Below are positions 26,567 to 36,651 of a stretch of DNA of 64,000 nucleotides, piece after piece (position 1 is the stretch's first letter; each line of letters starts with the position of its first letter). Origin of the DNA: CACIIZ01 sp045565285. Lineage in GTDB: Bacteria > Pseudomonadota > Alphaproteobacteria > Rhodobacterales > Rhodobacteraceae. Location: contig JBJLFR010000010.1 in NCBI GenBank assembly GCA_045565285.1, positions 15,774 to 79,773 of the forward strand, given 5' to 3'. The translations under genes and the position numbers were made by a program. Below the pieces are notes generated by a model. The model searched no databases. It saw only the letters and a list, made by a program, of their open reading frames with translations, and was not told where the DNA came from.

Positions 26567-27550
26567 TTATGTATAGATATCTTTTTTTAAACATGATTTC
26601 CACATTCCCGTTCTAAAAAATCGTTGAAATCTCCTAATATTTTTTGGTTTTTTTTGGTTTTTAAAAATATGATCCCAATCAGTTTCAACTACGTCTCCAA
26701 CATAGATATTTCCTAGTGAGTCATAAGCAATAGAATGAGGTGAAACAAACATTCCTGGTGCCAGACCAGGCTTTCCTTCATTACCAATTCTGTATAACAA
26801 ATCATTTTTAGAGTTAAAAATACTAAGATAAGGACCTAGATTTGGAAAATTCTTGTTTACTTCAAGATAAGATGCTAATTCACTAACTATTATATCTGGA
26901 TTAAAACCTGGTGTTATTGCTAAACCACTTGGTCTATGCATATTGACAATCTGTTTTTCAAATTTACCATTTGAATTAAAAATCTGAACTCTTGAATTTT
27001 CTCTATCTGCTACATAAATAAATCCATTTTTATCACAACATACATTATGAGGTAAGTTAAATTCACCTGGAGATGCCCCCGGTTTTCCCCAAGACTTTAT
27101 ATGTTTTCCATTTTGATCAAAAATATGAATTGCTGCATTCCCATAACCATCTGAAACTATAATGTTTCCTTCAGGTGACAAAGCTGAGTGAGTACACTTA
27201 CAAAATGGTTTTCCACTCATAAAACCAGAATTAGTATCAGGAATTCCAATTTGTAGAAGTAATTTTCCATCTAAAGTAAATTTTCTAACTGTATGGTCAC
27301 CATTATCAGTTAGGTAAATATTTTGGTCAAAACCAATATGTGAACCATGAGGGTTTTTAAAAATTCCATGCCCCCATGTTCTCAATAATTCACCTTTTTG
27401 ATTAAGTACAATAATAGGGTTTTTGCTTCTATTAAATAAATAAATATTATCTTTATTATCAACAGAAATTCCTGCAACATCCCCTAATTCTATAAAATTA
27501 GGTAAATTAGGTTTAAAAGTATCAGGTTTGAATTTATAATTACTATACAA
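26567..27550 (-). CDS. NHL-repeat beta-propeller protein
   Basis: 327 residues built of repeated NHL blades, each of the form G-I-x-V-D-x-x-x-N-I-Y-x-x-D-x-x-x-x-x-V/I-x-x-F. Examples are GVAGISVD-like at the N-terminus, IYLTDNGDHTVRKF, IIVSDGYGNAAIHIF and IYVADRENSRVQIF. The organisation resembles the peptidyl-alpha-hydroxyglycine amidating lyase-like group. No signal peptide. TTG at 27550 is the likely start: an in-frame stop lies directly upstream. It diverges from the DapA-type gene at 27697 across 146 bp; function unknown. Confidence 0.85.
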   Translation of the reverse strand: MYSNYKFKPDTFKPNLPNFIELGDVAGISVDNKDNIYLFNRSKNPIIVLNQKGELLRTWGHGIFKNPHGSHIGFDQNIYLTDNGDHTVRKFTLDGKLLLQIGIPDTNSGFMSGKPFCKCTHSALSPEGNIIVSDGYGNAAIHIFDQNGKHIKSWGKPGASPGEFNLPHNVCCDKNGFIYVADRENSRVQIFNSNGKFEKQIVNMHRPSGLAITPGFNPDIIVSELASYLEVNKNFPNLGPYLSIFNSKNDLLYRIGNEGKPGLAPGMFVSPHSIAYDSLGNIYVGDVVETDWDHIFKNQKKPKNIRRFQRFFRTGMWKSCLKKDIYT

Positions 27551-27696
27551 CTAAAATCCGATCTAATTTTTTTTGTTTTTATAAAACATAAAAATCTTAA
27601 AAATAAAATATATATATATGTAAATGAAAATAATAATTAGATTTTATAATATTTGCATGTTTTAATAAACTATATTGATTTTTACTAATCATTACT

Positions 27697-28554
27697 ATGG
27701 AGAAAAGATTGTTTGGTTTATCTGTAGCTATAGCTACACCCTTTGATAAAAATGGTAAGATTGAGCTTGGTGAATTTGGAAATCATGTATTTAATCTTTT
27801 AAATTCGAATGTTAATTCGATTACTTTTTTTGGTACCACAGGTGAGGGACCATCAATAAGTTTCGATGAAAAAATAAATAGCCTTGATTATTTATTAAAG
27901 AGAAATTTAAAATTAGAGCATGTTATTGTATCAATTATAGTTTCAAGTTTTGAAACTGCGAAATTTGAAGTTGAAAAATATAATGAACTCGGAATTAGAA
28001 ATTTTTTGATAGCACCACCCTTTTTTTTTAAAGAACCTTATCAAATAGCACTAGAAAATTGGTTCGCAAGTGTATTTTCTAGTTCAGGAAATAAGAATAA
28101 ATTTTTTTTATATAATATTCCACAAATTACAAAAATAAAAATTACATATGAATTAGTAAAAAAATTACGAAAAAGATTTGGCACTAATCGAATAGTTGGA
28201 GTTAAAGATAGTTCTGGAGATATGGAGCAAACATATAAATTTTTAAAATTGAAAGATATTATAATTACAGTTGGAGATGAAAGGTTAATTGCCCTAGCAA
28301 TGAAATCTGGAGGTGCAGGTTCTATCTGTGGATTATCGAATATATATCCTGAAATATTATTAGATATAATTCACAATAAAAAAGATAATCCAAAAATTTT
28401 AAGAATAGTAAAGCAAATATTAAAATATCCTGTAGTACCAGCAATAAAATCTTTAATTTCAATTAAGACAAAAAATAAAATTTGGTTAAATGTAAGACCA
28501 CCCTTAAATAATTTGTCTGATAAATCGGTAGAAAATTTGAAAAAAATTTTTTAA
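27697..28554 (+). CDS. DapA-family aldolase (not lysine DapA)
   Basis: 285 residues of the dihydrodipicolinate synthase / N-acetylneuraminate lyase family. Present: AIATPFDKNG at the start, the GTTGEG motif (T47, T48), LYNIP with catalytic Y139, and the Schiff-base lysine K170 in GVKDSSG. The residue after YNIP is Gln rather than the Arg of lysine-pathway DapA, so it more likely belongs to the sugar-acid aldolase branch. It stands before TRAP genes and a PfkB kinase, which favours aldol cleavage of an imported 2-keto sugar acid. Confidence 0.87.
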   Translation: MEKRLFGLSVAIATPFDKNGKIELGEFGNHVFNLLNSNVNSITFFGTTGEGPSISFDEKINSLDYLLKRNLKLEHVIVSIIVSSFETAKFEVEKYNELGIRNFLIAPPFFFKEPYQIALENWFASVFSSSGNKNKFFLYNIPQITKIKITYELVKKLRKRFGTNRIVGVKDSSGDMEQTYKFLKLKDIIITVGDERLIALAMKSGGAGSICGLSNIYPEILLDIIHNKKDNPKILRIVKQILKYPVVPAIKSLISIKTKNKIWLNVRPPLNNLSDKSVENLKKIF

Positions 28555-28636
28555 ATCTTAATAAGAAAATATTCATTTATATTGAATTAAATCTTAAAAA
28601 CTGCAATCCTAGTTTTATTTTAAGGAGAAAATACAA

Positions 28637-29647
28637 ATGAAATATTTTACATCAAATTTATTAATTAAATTTATAATGCTAATTACTTTAAGTTTTCTAA
28701 GTTTTGTTACATCGGTGTTCGCGGATGGACATGTAACATTAAGAATGTCCACGCCTGCTTCTGCCACTGACCAGAGAAGTATTGCTTTGGAAAAAATATT
28801 TGCTCCAGCTGTGTCTGAGTTTGCAAAATATGAACCCCATTATAATGCATCGTTAATTAAACAAAATTCAGAGCTTGAAGCAATTGCTTCAGGTGATCTT
28901 GAAATGTCTATTACTTCTGCCCAAGAATTAACTCAATTCTTTCCTGAGTTTTCAATACTTGCTACAGGTTATGTTCATCAAGATGCAGCGCATCAGGTAA
29001 GGGTTTTTAATGATTCACTGATGGACCCTTTTAAGGCTAAGGTTGAAAAAGAACTTGGCGTTAAACTTCTAAGTATTATGTATTTAGGAAGAAGACATGT
29101 AAACCTTCGTCAATGTAAGGATGAAGTTAATGTTCAAACACCTTCAGATTTGGCAGGAATTAATCTTAGAATGCCAGGTACGGATGCATGGCAATTTTTA
29201 GGAAAAGCTTTAGGAGCTAACCCTACTCCAATGGCTTTTACAGAAGTTTATACTGCTCTACAAACAAAATCTGTGGATGGTCAAGATAATCCTCTTCCAA
29301 CAGTTGTAGATGCAAAATTTTATGAAGTGACTTGTCAAATTGCACTTACATCTCATTTAGTTGATCTTAATTATGTTGCATTTTCTAAAGCAGTTTGGGA
29401 TAAATTAGATGCTAATCAGCAAGCAACTGTTGAGAAAGCAGCCATCGATGCCGCTGAAAGTGCTCGTCAAATACAACTTCAAAAAGAGAATGATTTGGTT
29501 TCATTTTTGAAAGAGCAAGGCTTAGAAATTTATGAACCGAATCTTGCTGCATTTAGAAGCCACGTTCAAAAAATGTATCTTGAAACTGATGCATCTGATC
29601 CGTGGCCAGATGGAGTATTAGATAAGATTAATTCATTAGGTAATTAA
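28637..29647 (+). CDS. dctP: TRAP transporter substrate-binding protein DctP
   Basis: 336 residues with a signal peptide cleaved near FADGH. DctP-family features: LRMSTPASATDQRS at the mature start, LAGINLRMPGTDAW holding the substrate carboxylate-binding arginine, and the VDGQDNPLPT strand with F-T-E-V-Y-T-A-L-Q. It is the periplasmic subunit of a sodium-dependent TRAP importer for organic acids. A strong AAGGAG is located nine bases before the ATG. Encoded 82 bp after the DapA-type gene and upstream of dctQ and dctM. Confidence 0.93.
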   Translation: MKYFTSNLLIKFIMLITLSFLSFVTSVFADGHVTLRMSTPASATDQRSIALEKIFAPAVSEFAKYEPHYNASLIKQNSELEAIASGDLEMSITSAQELTQFFPEFSILATGYVHQDAAHQVRVFNDSLMDPFKAKVEKELGVKLLSIMYLGRRHVNLRQCKDEVNVQTPSDLAGINLRMPGTDAWQFLGKALGANPTPMAFTEVYTALQTKSVDGQDNPLPTVVDAKFYEVTCQIALTSHLVDLNYVAFSKAVWDKLDANQQATVEKAAIDAAESARQIQLQKENDLVSFLKEQGLEIYEPNLAAFRSHVQKMYLETDASDPWPDGVLDKINSLGN

Positions 29648-29670
29648 AATATAGTTAAGCACAAAATTCT

Positions 29671-30262
29671 ATGAGAAATATTCAAAATAGAATTATTCAA
29701 GCTTTTGAACTTGTGGCGGCCATAATGATGGCCGCTATGTTTGCAACGTTTATTCTCCAAGTAACAATTAGATATTCTGCACGTAAAGAATGGATAAGAG
29801 ATATTTTTTCCTATTATGGATCCGACTCTATATGGTTGGACACTTGATTTCTGTCTTTTAATGTGGATTTGGATGGTTTTTTGGGGAAATGGACTAATTG
29901 TTCGACAACGTGATCACGTAATTTTTGATATGTTATATACTAGTGTATCTCCAATTTTACGTAAATGGCTGGCAATTTTAAGTGCTTTAATAATATCATT
30001 TACATTACTAATTGTTATTGAGCCCACTTGGAGTAAATTTTTTATCCTTAGATTAAAAAAAACTGCTACGCTTTCTAATGTTTTTGGTGATTGGATAAGG
30101 GTTAGAGATATTTATTTAATATTTTTTATTTTTTGTATAGCAGTTTCATTCAGATATCTTTATAGGGCTTTTTTTATATTTAAAAACGGCGCAGAATTTG
30201 ACTTAATTTATTCAAATAATGATGGAATTGATTCATCAAATGAGAATAAAAATGTCTTATGA
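29671..30262 (+). CDS. dctQ: TRAP transporter small permease DctQ (single-base frameshift)
   Basis: The N-terminal part is read from ATG 29671 (helix 1, VAAIMMAAMFATFILQ, then TIRYSA) but reaches a stop after about 51 residues. The rest of the family (LYGWTLDFCLLMWIWMVFWG, FDMLYTSVSP) is in the +1 frame from about 29810 to 30262. One base too many in the six-T run 29804-29809 explains this: with five T the two parts join as IRDIFPIMDPT and give a 196-residue DctQ of normal length. Either a sequence error or a real inactivation. Four spans, membrane subunit. It overlaps the start of dctM. Confidence 0.87.
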
Positions 30263-31548
30263 GTTTTTTATATGTTTAATAATTTTGTTTAGCTTATCTG
30301 CAATAGGAACCCCTATAGCATATGCAATTTTTGTAAGTTCTTGCGCTTATTTATGGGTTGGTGGTCAGGGAATAGGTTTAGCAGGAAAAATAATATTAGA
30401 TGGATTATATAGTAGTTTTATATTACTCGCAGTTCCTTTATTTATAGTGGCAGCTAATATAATGAATGCTTGGTACCATTAGTGATCGTCTTTTAAGGTT
30501 TTGCGTAGCCGTAGTTGGTAGATTTAAAGGTGGATTAGGTCATGTAAATGTAGTTGCTAGCATAATTTTTTCTGGTATGTCTGGTTCAGCAGTAGCAGAT
30601 GCAGCTGGTATTGGAAAAATCATAATAAATATGATGGTGAAATCAGGGCATTATACAAGAGGATATGCTGCTGCTATTACAGCAGCATCCGCAACAATTG
30701 GTCCAATAATACCTCCATCTATACCAATGGTTTTGTATGCTTTAGTATCTAATAGTTCAATAGGCTACCTTTTTCTTGGGGGAATAATTCCAGGAATAAT
30801 GATGGGGGCAGTTCTAATGGCTATGAATAGTTTTATAGCTATTAGAAGGGGTTATGAGCCTGAAGAATCTGTTCCTATAATGAAACTTCCAGGTATTACT
30901 TTTAATGCATTTCCTGCATTATTAATGCCTATTATTTTATTATATTGTATATATGGAGGAGTGACAACTCCTACTGAGGCAGCAGCAGTTGCTGCCTTTT
31001 ACGCTCTTCTATTAGCTTCTATATTTTATAGAGCACTATCATTTTCAAATTTTTATAAAATTTTAGTTGAATCAGCTCGTTCATCTTCTGCAGTGGGGTT
31101 AGTAATTGGAGGAGCTTTGATTTTAAATTATATTGTAGCATCAGAAAACATACCTCATATTATTGCCGGCTATCTTGTTGGATTAGATGTTTCTCCACTA
31201 TTTTTCCTTATTTGTGTAAATATTTTAATATTATTATTAGGTTGTATACTTGACGCAACTACTCTTATATTAGTAATTATCCCACTTTTTTTACCTTCAT
31301 GTAGGGAGTTAGGAATAGATTTTGTTCACTTTGGAGTAGTTTCTGTAGTTAATTGTATGATTGGTTTAATTACTCCACCATACGGAGTTTTATTATTTGT
31401 AATAAATGCTGTATCCCGAATTCCATTAGGAGAAATTATTAAAGAAGTAATACCTTTTTTATTAGTATTAATAGTTGCCCTTTTTGTTATGGTTTCTTTC
31501 CCTGATTTAGTATTGTGGTTACCAAGGAAATTTGGATATGAAGGATAA
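30252..31548 (+). CDS. dctM: TRAP transporter large permease DctM (single-base frameshift)
   Basis: Starts at ATG 30252, overlapping the end of dctQ. The first part ends at LFIVAANIMNA; the remainder (TISDRLLRF, then GGLGHVNVVASIIFSGMSGSAVADAAG) is in another frame. Removing one T from the TT at 30470-30471 joins them as NIMNAGTISDRLLRF, exactly as in the family, giving 431 residues with about 12 spans. Later marks: AITAASATIGPIIPPSIPMV and the C-terminal GLITPPYGVLLFVI. This is the second frameshift in two adjacent genes of one transporter; sequence error or pseudogene. Confidence 0.88.
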
Positions 31549-31605
31549 TTGCAGTAAAAAAAAAAAAATTAAAATAATAAAATAAAAAAAAAAAATGATA
31601 CAGAT

Positions 31606-32475
31606 ATGAACTCTATCCTTGTAGTTGGTTTAGTAACAGTAGACTTAATTTACTATTTAAATAAATTACCAGATAAAGGTATTAAATATGTTTCAGAAAA
31701 ACAAATTCTATCTACAGGAGGCAATGCAAGTAATGCTTCTATTGCTATATCAAGATTGGGTGGATCAGTAACATTCATTAGCACAATAGGAAATGATTTT
31801 TTTGGGAATTACATTTTAAATGAACTTAAAAGGGAAAATATTGATACTAACAATATAATAAAAAAAAATAATATTAATACGTCAAATTCATGTATAACTA
31901 TAGATGATAAAGGCGAAAGACAAATAGTTAATTTTCGATCAAAAGAATTAGATTTCACTGATAATCATTTTATTAAAAAAAATATTTTTGATGCTTATCT
32001 AACAGATGGTAGATTAGAAAATGCAAGTATTTTTATTTTAAAAGAAGCAAAAAAAAATAATAAACCTGGTATTCTGGATGCAGAAAACCCAGTAAACGAA
32101 AATGCAGTAAAAGAAGCTTCTCATATTGCATTTTCTTTACAAGGATTAGAATCTTTTACAAATACCTCATCAATAAAGGATTCCTTAAAATTAGTAAAAA
32201 ATATCTCTAATAATTTTTCTTGTGTTACTGATGGAGAAAATGGTGTTTTTTTTCTAGATGAAGATGAATTAATTCAACTAAAGCCCCCCAAAATTGATGT
32301 TATTGATACACTTGGGGCAGGGGATGCATGGCATGGTGCATTTACATTAGCAATTTCATTAAGAAAACCACTATTAGACGCATGTAAATATGCAAATATA
32401 GTAGCGTCAAAAAAATGTGAAAATTTAGGAGGTATAAAAGGATCACCTTATAAATTTGATAATGATTTTATTTAA
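31606..32475 (+). CDS. PfkB/ribokinase-family carbohydrate kinase
   Basis: 289 residues. N-terminal GGNASNASIAISRLGG is the first PfkB signature, and DTLGAGDAWHGAF near residues 234-246 is the second, with the catalytic base D240 in GAGD. It phosphorylates a sugar or sugar acid with ATP; 2-keto-3-deoxygluconate kinase is one member consistent with neighbours (DapA-type aldolase and TRAP importer). It follows dctM by 57 bp, part of an A-rich stretch, and may be in the same transcript. Confidence 0.88.
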   Translation: MNSILVVGLVTVDLIYYLNKLPDKGIKYVSEKQILSTGGNASNASIAISRLGGSVTFISTIGNDFFGNYILNELKRENIDTNNIIKKNNINTSNSCITIDDKGERQIVNFRSKELDFTDNHFIKKNIFDAYLTDGRLENASIFILKEAKKNNKPGILDAENPVNENAVKEASHIAFSLQGLESFTNTSSIKDSLKLVKNISNNFSCVTDGENGVFFLDEDELIQLKPPKIDVIDTLGAGDAWHGAFTLAISLRKPLLDACKYANIVASKKCENLGGIKGSPYKFDNDFI

Positions 32476-32541
32476 TATAAATTGTATAATGTTTTTTCTA
32501 AACTTATAAATTTTAAGAATTAATAGTTATTTGAGTATTAG

Positions 32542-33429
32542 ATGAGAGGAATTGTTCCTAGTTTAAATACACCTTTTACAAAAAAAGGTGATATAGATTT
32601 TGAATCATTAGCAAAATTAGTGAAACATACTATTAATAGTGGATGTGGTGGTATGCTTGGACTAGCAGTAGCTGGGGAAAATCAATTTATTTCATTTTCA
32701 GAAAAAATTGAATATATCAAATTAGTAAGTAATATTAATAAAGAAAATTTACCATTTATTGTAAGTATTAGTAATTTAGAATATGAATTAAGTATTAAAT
32801 TGTCCAAAATTGCCAAAAAAAATAAAGCGTTAGGGATCTGCATTCAAATCAATCAAAATGATAAATTTTCTGAAAATTTAAAATTACTAAAAGAAATAGC
32901 TAATGTTGGTCCAGAAATTATAATGATTCAAGATCTAGATTGGAATAGTAATGGTCTTAGCCAAAATTACATACTAGAATTATTTGATCAAATAAAAAAA
33001 TTTTGCTGGCTGAAAATTGAAACTACTAATGCAAGTACAAAATATACAAAAATTAAAAAAATAACCAATAATAAGTTAAATGTTTGTGGTGGATGGGCAG
33101 TAACTCAGTTAATTGATGCCTTAAATAGAAATGTTGATGCATTTATTCCCACTGGTTTAGAATTTTTATATGTTAAAATTTATAACCTTTATAAAAATGG
33201 TTATGCTTATGAAGCAAGAACTTTATTTAATGAGATTTTGCCAATAATTAATTTTTCAAACCAAAATATTGATATAAGTATTAAATTTTTTAAAAAAGTT
33301 CGTGTCCAAGAAAAAATATTTTCAAGTAATTTTTGTAGAAATAAAAAAGCTAAATTTGATATTTTTCAAAAAAAAGAGGCTAAAGAAATGTTGAATTTAA
33401 TTACAAAGTTAAATCAAAGATATATATAA
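32542..33429 (+). CDS. Divergent DapA-family protein lacking conserved Thr and Tyr
   Basis: 295 residues; the start MRGIVPSLNTPFTKKGDIDFESL and overall length match the DapA family. The Schiff-base lysine is probably K158 in WLKIETTN. But the usual T-T pair is replaced (LAVAGENQF) and the YN[IV]P tyrosine is absent (IMIQDLDW). Thus the aldolase core is altered: it may use another chemistry, act as a dehydratase, or be a non-enzymatic paralogue. It stands 66 bp after the PfkB kinase, on the same strand, and clearly belongs to the TRAP cluster. Confidence 0.75.
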   Translation: MRGIVPSLNTPFTKKGDIDFESLAKLVKHTINSGCGGMLGLAVAGENQFISFSEKIEYIKLVSNINKENLPFIVSISNLEYELSIKLSKIAKKNKALGICIQINQNDKFSENLKLLKEIANVGPEIIMIQDLDWNSNGLSQNYILELFDQIKKFCWLKIETTNASTKYTKIKKITNNKLNVCGGWAVTQLIDALNRNVDAFIPTGLEFLYVKIYNLYKNGYAYEARTLFNEILPIINFSNQNIDISIKFFKKVRVQEKIFSSNFCRNKKAKFDIFQKKEAKEMLNLITKLNQRYI

Positions 33430-33467
33430 AAAAAGTAATAATTAATAAAAGTAATTTAAGGTTTTTA

Positions 33468-34359
33468 TTATGAATTTTTGACTTTATCTAGGGAATTATA
33501 CTGAGAGTAAATTTTATAATATTTATTAAAACCGACAGTTTCTCTTATTTCTTTAAAGTTTAATAAAAACTCATCGGTTGATTTATTTTCTTTAAGTTGT
33601 TGCAATACATTTTTCATTGCATACATCGATGCGGCTAATAGTGTTAATGGATGAAAAGCAATATTGTACCCTATTGCTTTCATTTCATCTAATGAAAGAA
33701 TTGGAGTAAGCCCTCCTTCTAACATATTAATAATTTTTTTTTCCAGGAACTTCCTTACATATGACTTTCATTTCATCCAAATTTTTTGGAGCCTCTATAA
33801 ATATAACATCTGCTCCTAAATTAAAATACTTTTGCCCTCTATCTATAGCTTCATTTAGACCATGAGTATGATTAGCGTCAGTACGAGCAATAATAACAAT
33901 ATCACCTATTTCTTCCCTTACTTCGGAAACAGCTTTTATTCTATCATAGGATTCTTCTCTACTTATTATCTCTTTTCCTGGAGTATGACCACAGCGTTTT
34001 GGTAAAACCTGATCTTCAATAATTATCCCTGCACAACCTAATTTTATAAATTCAGTAGCGGTTCTTCTAACATTCATTATATTACCGTATCCATTATCGG
34101 CATCTACCACTAAGGGTATAGAAATAGACTCTTTTACATTTTTAGCTTGATCATAAACCTCAGAATAAGAAATAAGTCCTAAATCAGGCATGCATAATCT
34201 TGTAGCAGCTACTGAGAACCCAGATAAAACTGTTAACTCAAATCCTGAATTTTCAACTATTTTAGCAGAAAGCGCATCAAAACAACATGGAGCTGAAATA
34301 AATTTATTATCTTTTAAAAGCTTTCTAAGTTTTTTGGCTGAATTATTTATATTTTTCAT
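33468..34359 (-). CDS. PEP mutase / isocitrate lyase-family enzyme (single-base frameshift)
   Basis: Two frames, 34359-33727 and 33725-33468, together make a 296-residue member of the isocitrate lyase / phosphoenolpyruvate mutase superfamily. Seen: APCCFDALSAKI, DADNGYGN (about 86-93), IIIEDQ and KRCGH with the catalytic cysteine C123, then ARTDA. The break is in a nine-A run (plus-strand T 33734-33742): eight A would give VPGKKIINMLEGG, the family motif. Candidate activities are 2,3-dimethylmalate or methylisocitrate lyase or an oxaloacetate decarboxylase type; not decidable here. It faces the TRAP cluster tail to tail. Confidence 0.82.
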
Positions 34360-34399
34360 ATAAAATCTTTCAAAAAAAAATTATAAATGGTTCTATTTT

Positions 34400-36007
34400 T
34401 TAATTACTCATTTTTCCGATTCTTATACTATAATCAACAGCCAAAGCGTATTCTGGATCATCATCACTATCAATCATAAGCTGACCTGTTCTAGAAAGTA
34501 AGTAGTGACAATCTTTACTTAAATGTCTAAGTTTAATTTCTCTTCCTGATTTTTGATAACGTTCTGCAATATCTTCTATTGCTTTTAGAGCAGACTGATC
34601 AACTACTTTTGAATTATTAAAATCAAGAATAACAACGTTAGGATCTTTTTCTGGTTTGAATAATTCTAAAAAACTTTCAACTGAGCCAAAAAATAATGGT
34701 CCATCAATTTCATAAACTTTTGCACCTTTTTCAGTTGTAGAATCTCTTCCAATCGCATGTATTCTACTTGCAGAATTCCAGGCAAAAACTAACGCCGATA
34801 CTATCACACCTACAACTACAGCAACTGCTAGATCTTCAGCAACTGTTACTACGGTAACTAATATTATAACAAGTGCATCGGTTTTAGGTACTTTAGTTAA
34901 TAGCCTTATAGAATTCCATGCGAAAGTTCCGATTACAACCATAAACATAACTCCTACTAATGCAGCAATTGGAATTAACTCAATTAAAAAAGAACCATAC
35001 AATATAAAAAATAACAAAAAAAGAGCTGCAATAGAGGCAGAAAGTCTAGTTCTTCCTCCAGATTTAACATTTATCATAGACTGACCAATCATTGCACAAC
35101 CTCCCATTCCACCAAAAAAACCTGTCACTGTATTGGCAGCACCTTGTGCAATGCATTCTTTGCTAGCACCTCCACGTTTGCCTGTAATTTCTCCAACAAG
35201 ATTTAAAGTAAGTAAGCTTTCAATTAAACCAATTGTTGCCAATATAATAGCATATGGTCCTATTATTAATAATGTATCAATTTCTAAAGGTACAATTGGA
35301 ATATGAAAACTTGGTAAATTACCAGAAATACTTGCCAAATCACCAACTACTGGAACTCCTACATCAAAATATATTACAAAAGTAGATATTATAATTATCG
35401 CAGACAATGGACCAGGTATAGTTTTTGTGACCTTCGGAGTAGCCCAAATAATAAACATTGTAACAGCTACTAAAAGTATAGAAAAAGACATCATATCACC
35501 AGTCATCCAATGAAGTTCACCCATTTTATCCATTGTCTGAAATTGTCTAATTTGAGCCAACCCAATTACTATTGCCAAACCATTTACAAAACCTAACATT
35601 ACCGATTGTGGAACTATTCTTATAAATTTTCCTAATTTAAAAATTCCCGATAATATTTGTAATATTCCCATCAAAATTATTGTTGCAAAAAGATATTCGA
35701 CTCCATAATCTTCAACTAATGAAATCATTACTACAGCAAGAGCTCCTGTGGCGCCTGAAATCATACCTGGACGTCCACCAAATAACGCTGTAATTATTCC
35801 AACAATAAATGCTGCATATAATCCAAATAAAGGAGGTACTCCAGCAACGAATGCAAATGCTACTGCTTCAGGAACTAGTGCAATAGCAACAGTTAATCCT
35901 GCAAGTATTTCAATTCTAAAAAAAGAAAAGGAATATTTACTATCCTTGAGATTTGAATTATTGAAATTAAAATTTTTGACAAATGTTGAAAAATTGGATC
36001 TTAACAA
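34400..36007 (-). CDS. SulP-family anion transporter with STAS domain
   Basis: 535 residues: about 12 hydrophobic spans (to residue ~410) followed by a C-terminal STAS domain. Family features are EILAGLTVAIALVPEAVAFAFVAGVPPLFGLY at the N-terminus, GGMGGCAMIGQSMINVKSGGRTRLS, and in the STAS part VVILDFNNSKVVDQSALKAI. Likely sulfate, bicarbonate or another oxyanion symporter; SulP genes of marine bacteria often carry bicarbonate. It diverges from the PaaI thioesterase. Confidence 0.9.
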   Translation of the reverse strand: MLRSNFSTFVKNFNFNNSNLKDSKYSFSFFRIEILAGLTVAIALVPEAVAFAFVAGVPPLFGLYAAFIVGIITALFGGRPGMISGATGALAVVMISLVEDYGVEYLFATIILMGILQILSGIFKLGKFIRIVPQSVMLGFVNGLAIVIGLAQIRQFQTMDKMGELHWMTGDMMSFSILLVAVTMFIIWATPKVTKTIPGPLSAIIIISTFVIYFDVGVPVVGDLASISGNLPSFHIPIVPLEIDTLLIIGPYAIILATIGLIESLLTLNLVGEITGKRGGASKECIAQGAANTVTGFFGGMGGCAMIGQSMINVKSGGRTRLSASIAALFLLFFILYGSFLIELIPIAALVGVMFMVVIGTFAWNSIRLLTKVPKTDALVIILVTVVTVAEDLAVAVVVGVIVSALVFAWNSASRIHAIGRDSTTEKGAKVYEIDGPLFFGSVESFLELFKPEKDPNVVILDFNNSKVVDQSALKAIEDIAERYQKSGREIKLRHLSKDCHYLLSRTGQLMIDSDDDPEYALAVDYSIRIGKMSN

Positions 36008-36107
36008 TAAAAAATTCCTTTGATTATATTTTTATTTTTTTGCTTTATATTTCGATAAAAAACATTCTTAATAATTTCTAAATAGTAAGTTATAGGTGAA
36101 ATTGCAA

Positions 36108-36533
36108 ATGATTAAAAAAGTAGAAAAAAGTTTTAACAAGCAAATGTTTATGAAAACAATCGGAGCTTATCTCGGTAAAACTAGTAGTGGATATTGCGAA
36201 ATAATATTACCAGTTAGTAACAATATTTCTCAGCAACATGGTCTAGTTCATGGAGGAATATTATCAACCTTAGCAGATAATTCATCTGCATTTGCAGCTT
36301 TTTCGTTAATGAAAGAACCTTATCAACCATTGACTATTGAATTTAAAATTAATTTTCTAACTCAAAATATTTGTCAGAGTTTAATAGCAAAAGGAATGGT
36401 TTTAAGGGCAGGAAAAATTATAACCCATGTAAAATCAGAAATTTTCTCAGTTTTTGAAAAGAGAGAAGATCTAATTGCATACTCTACTGCAACTATTAAA
36501 TCTTCAAAATCAATTAAAGAATTATCTATTTAA
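36108..36533 (+). CDS. PaaI-type hotdog-fold thioesterase
   Basis: 141 residues from ATG 36108, chosen because AGGTGA is eight bases before it; a GTG at 36096 is the alternative. The hotdog signature QQHGLVHGGILSTLADNSSAFAAF contains the H-G-G and the acidic residue of the PaaI group, and LTIEFKINFL follows. It hydrolyses acyl-CoA thioesters, perhaps of phenylacetyl or other stalled acyl intermediates. No pathway neighbours. Confidence 0.87.
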   Translation: MIKKVEKSFNKQMFMKTIGAYLGKTSSGYCEIILPVSNNISQQHGLVHGGILSTLADNSSAFAAFSLMKEPYQPLTIEFKINFLTQNICQSLIAKGMVLRAGKIITHVKSEIFSVFEKREDLIAYSTATIKSSKSIKELSI

Positions 36534-36651
36534 TTTTTATATTAGTATTTAATAAAATGTAGAAATATTCTTAATATTATTACTTTATCCTTGACATTAT
36601 TTTGTTTATGAAACAAATGATATTTTAATATTATTTAATTCGGGTTTTTTA

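Noticed and set aside
36591..36624. TTGACA upstream of rplU as a promoter -35 box
   Set aside because: A good -35, but no matching -10 hexamer lies at 16-18 bp; the nearest TATAAT-like sequence is about 21 bp away, so I do not call it.
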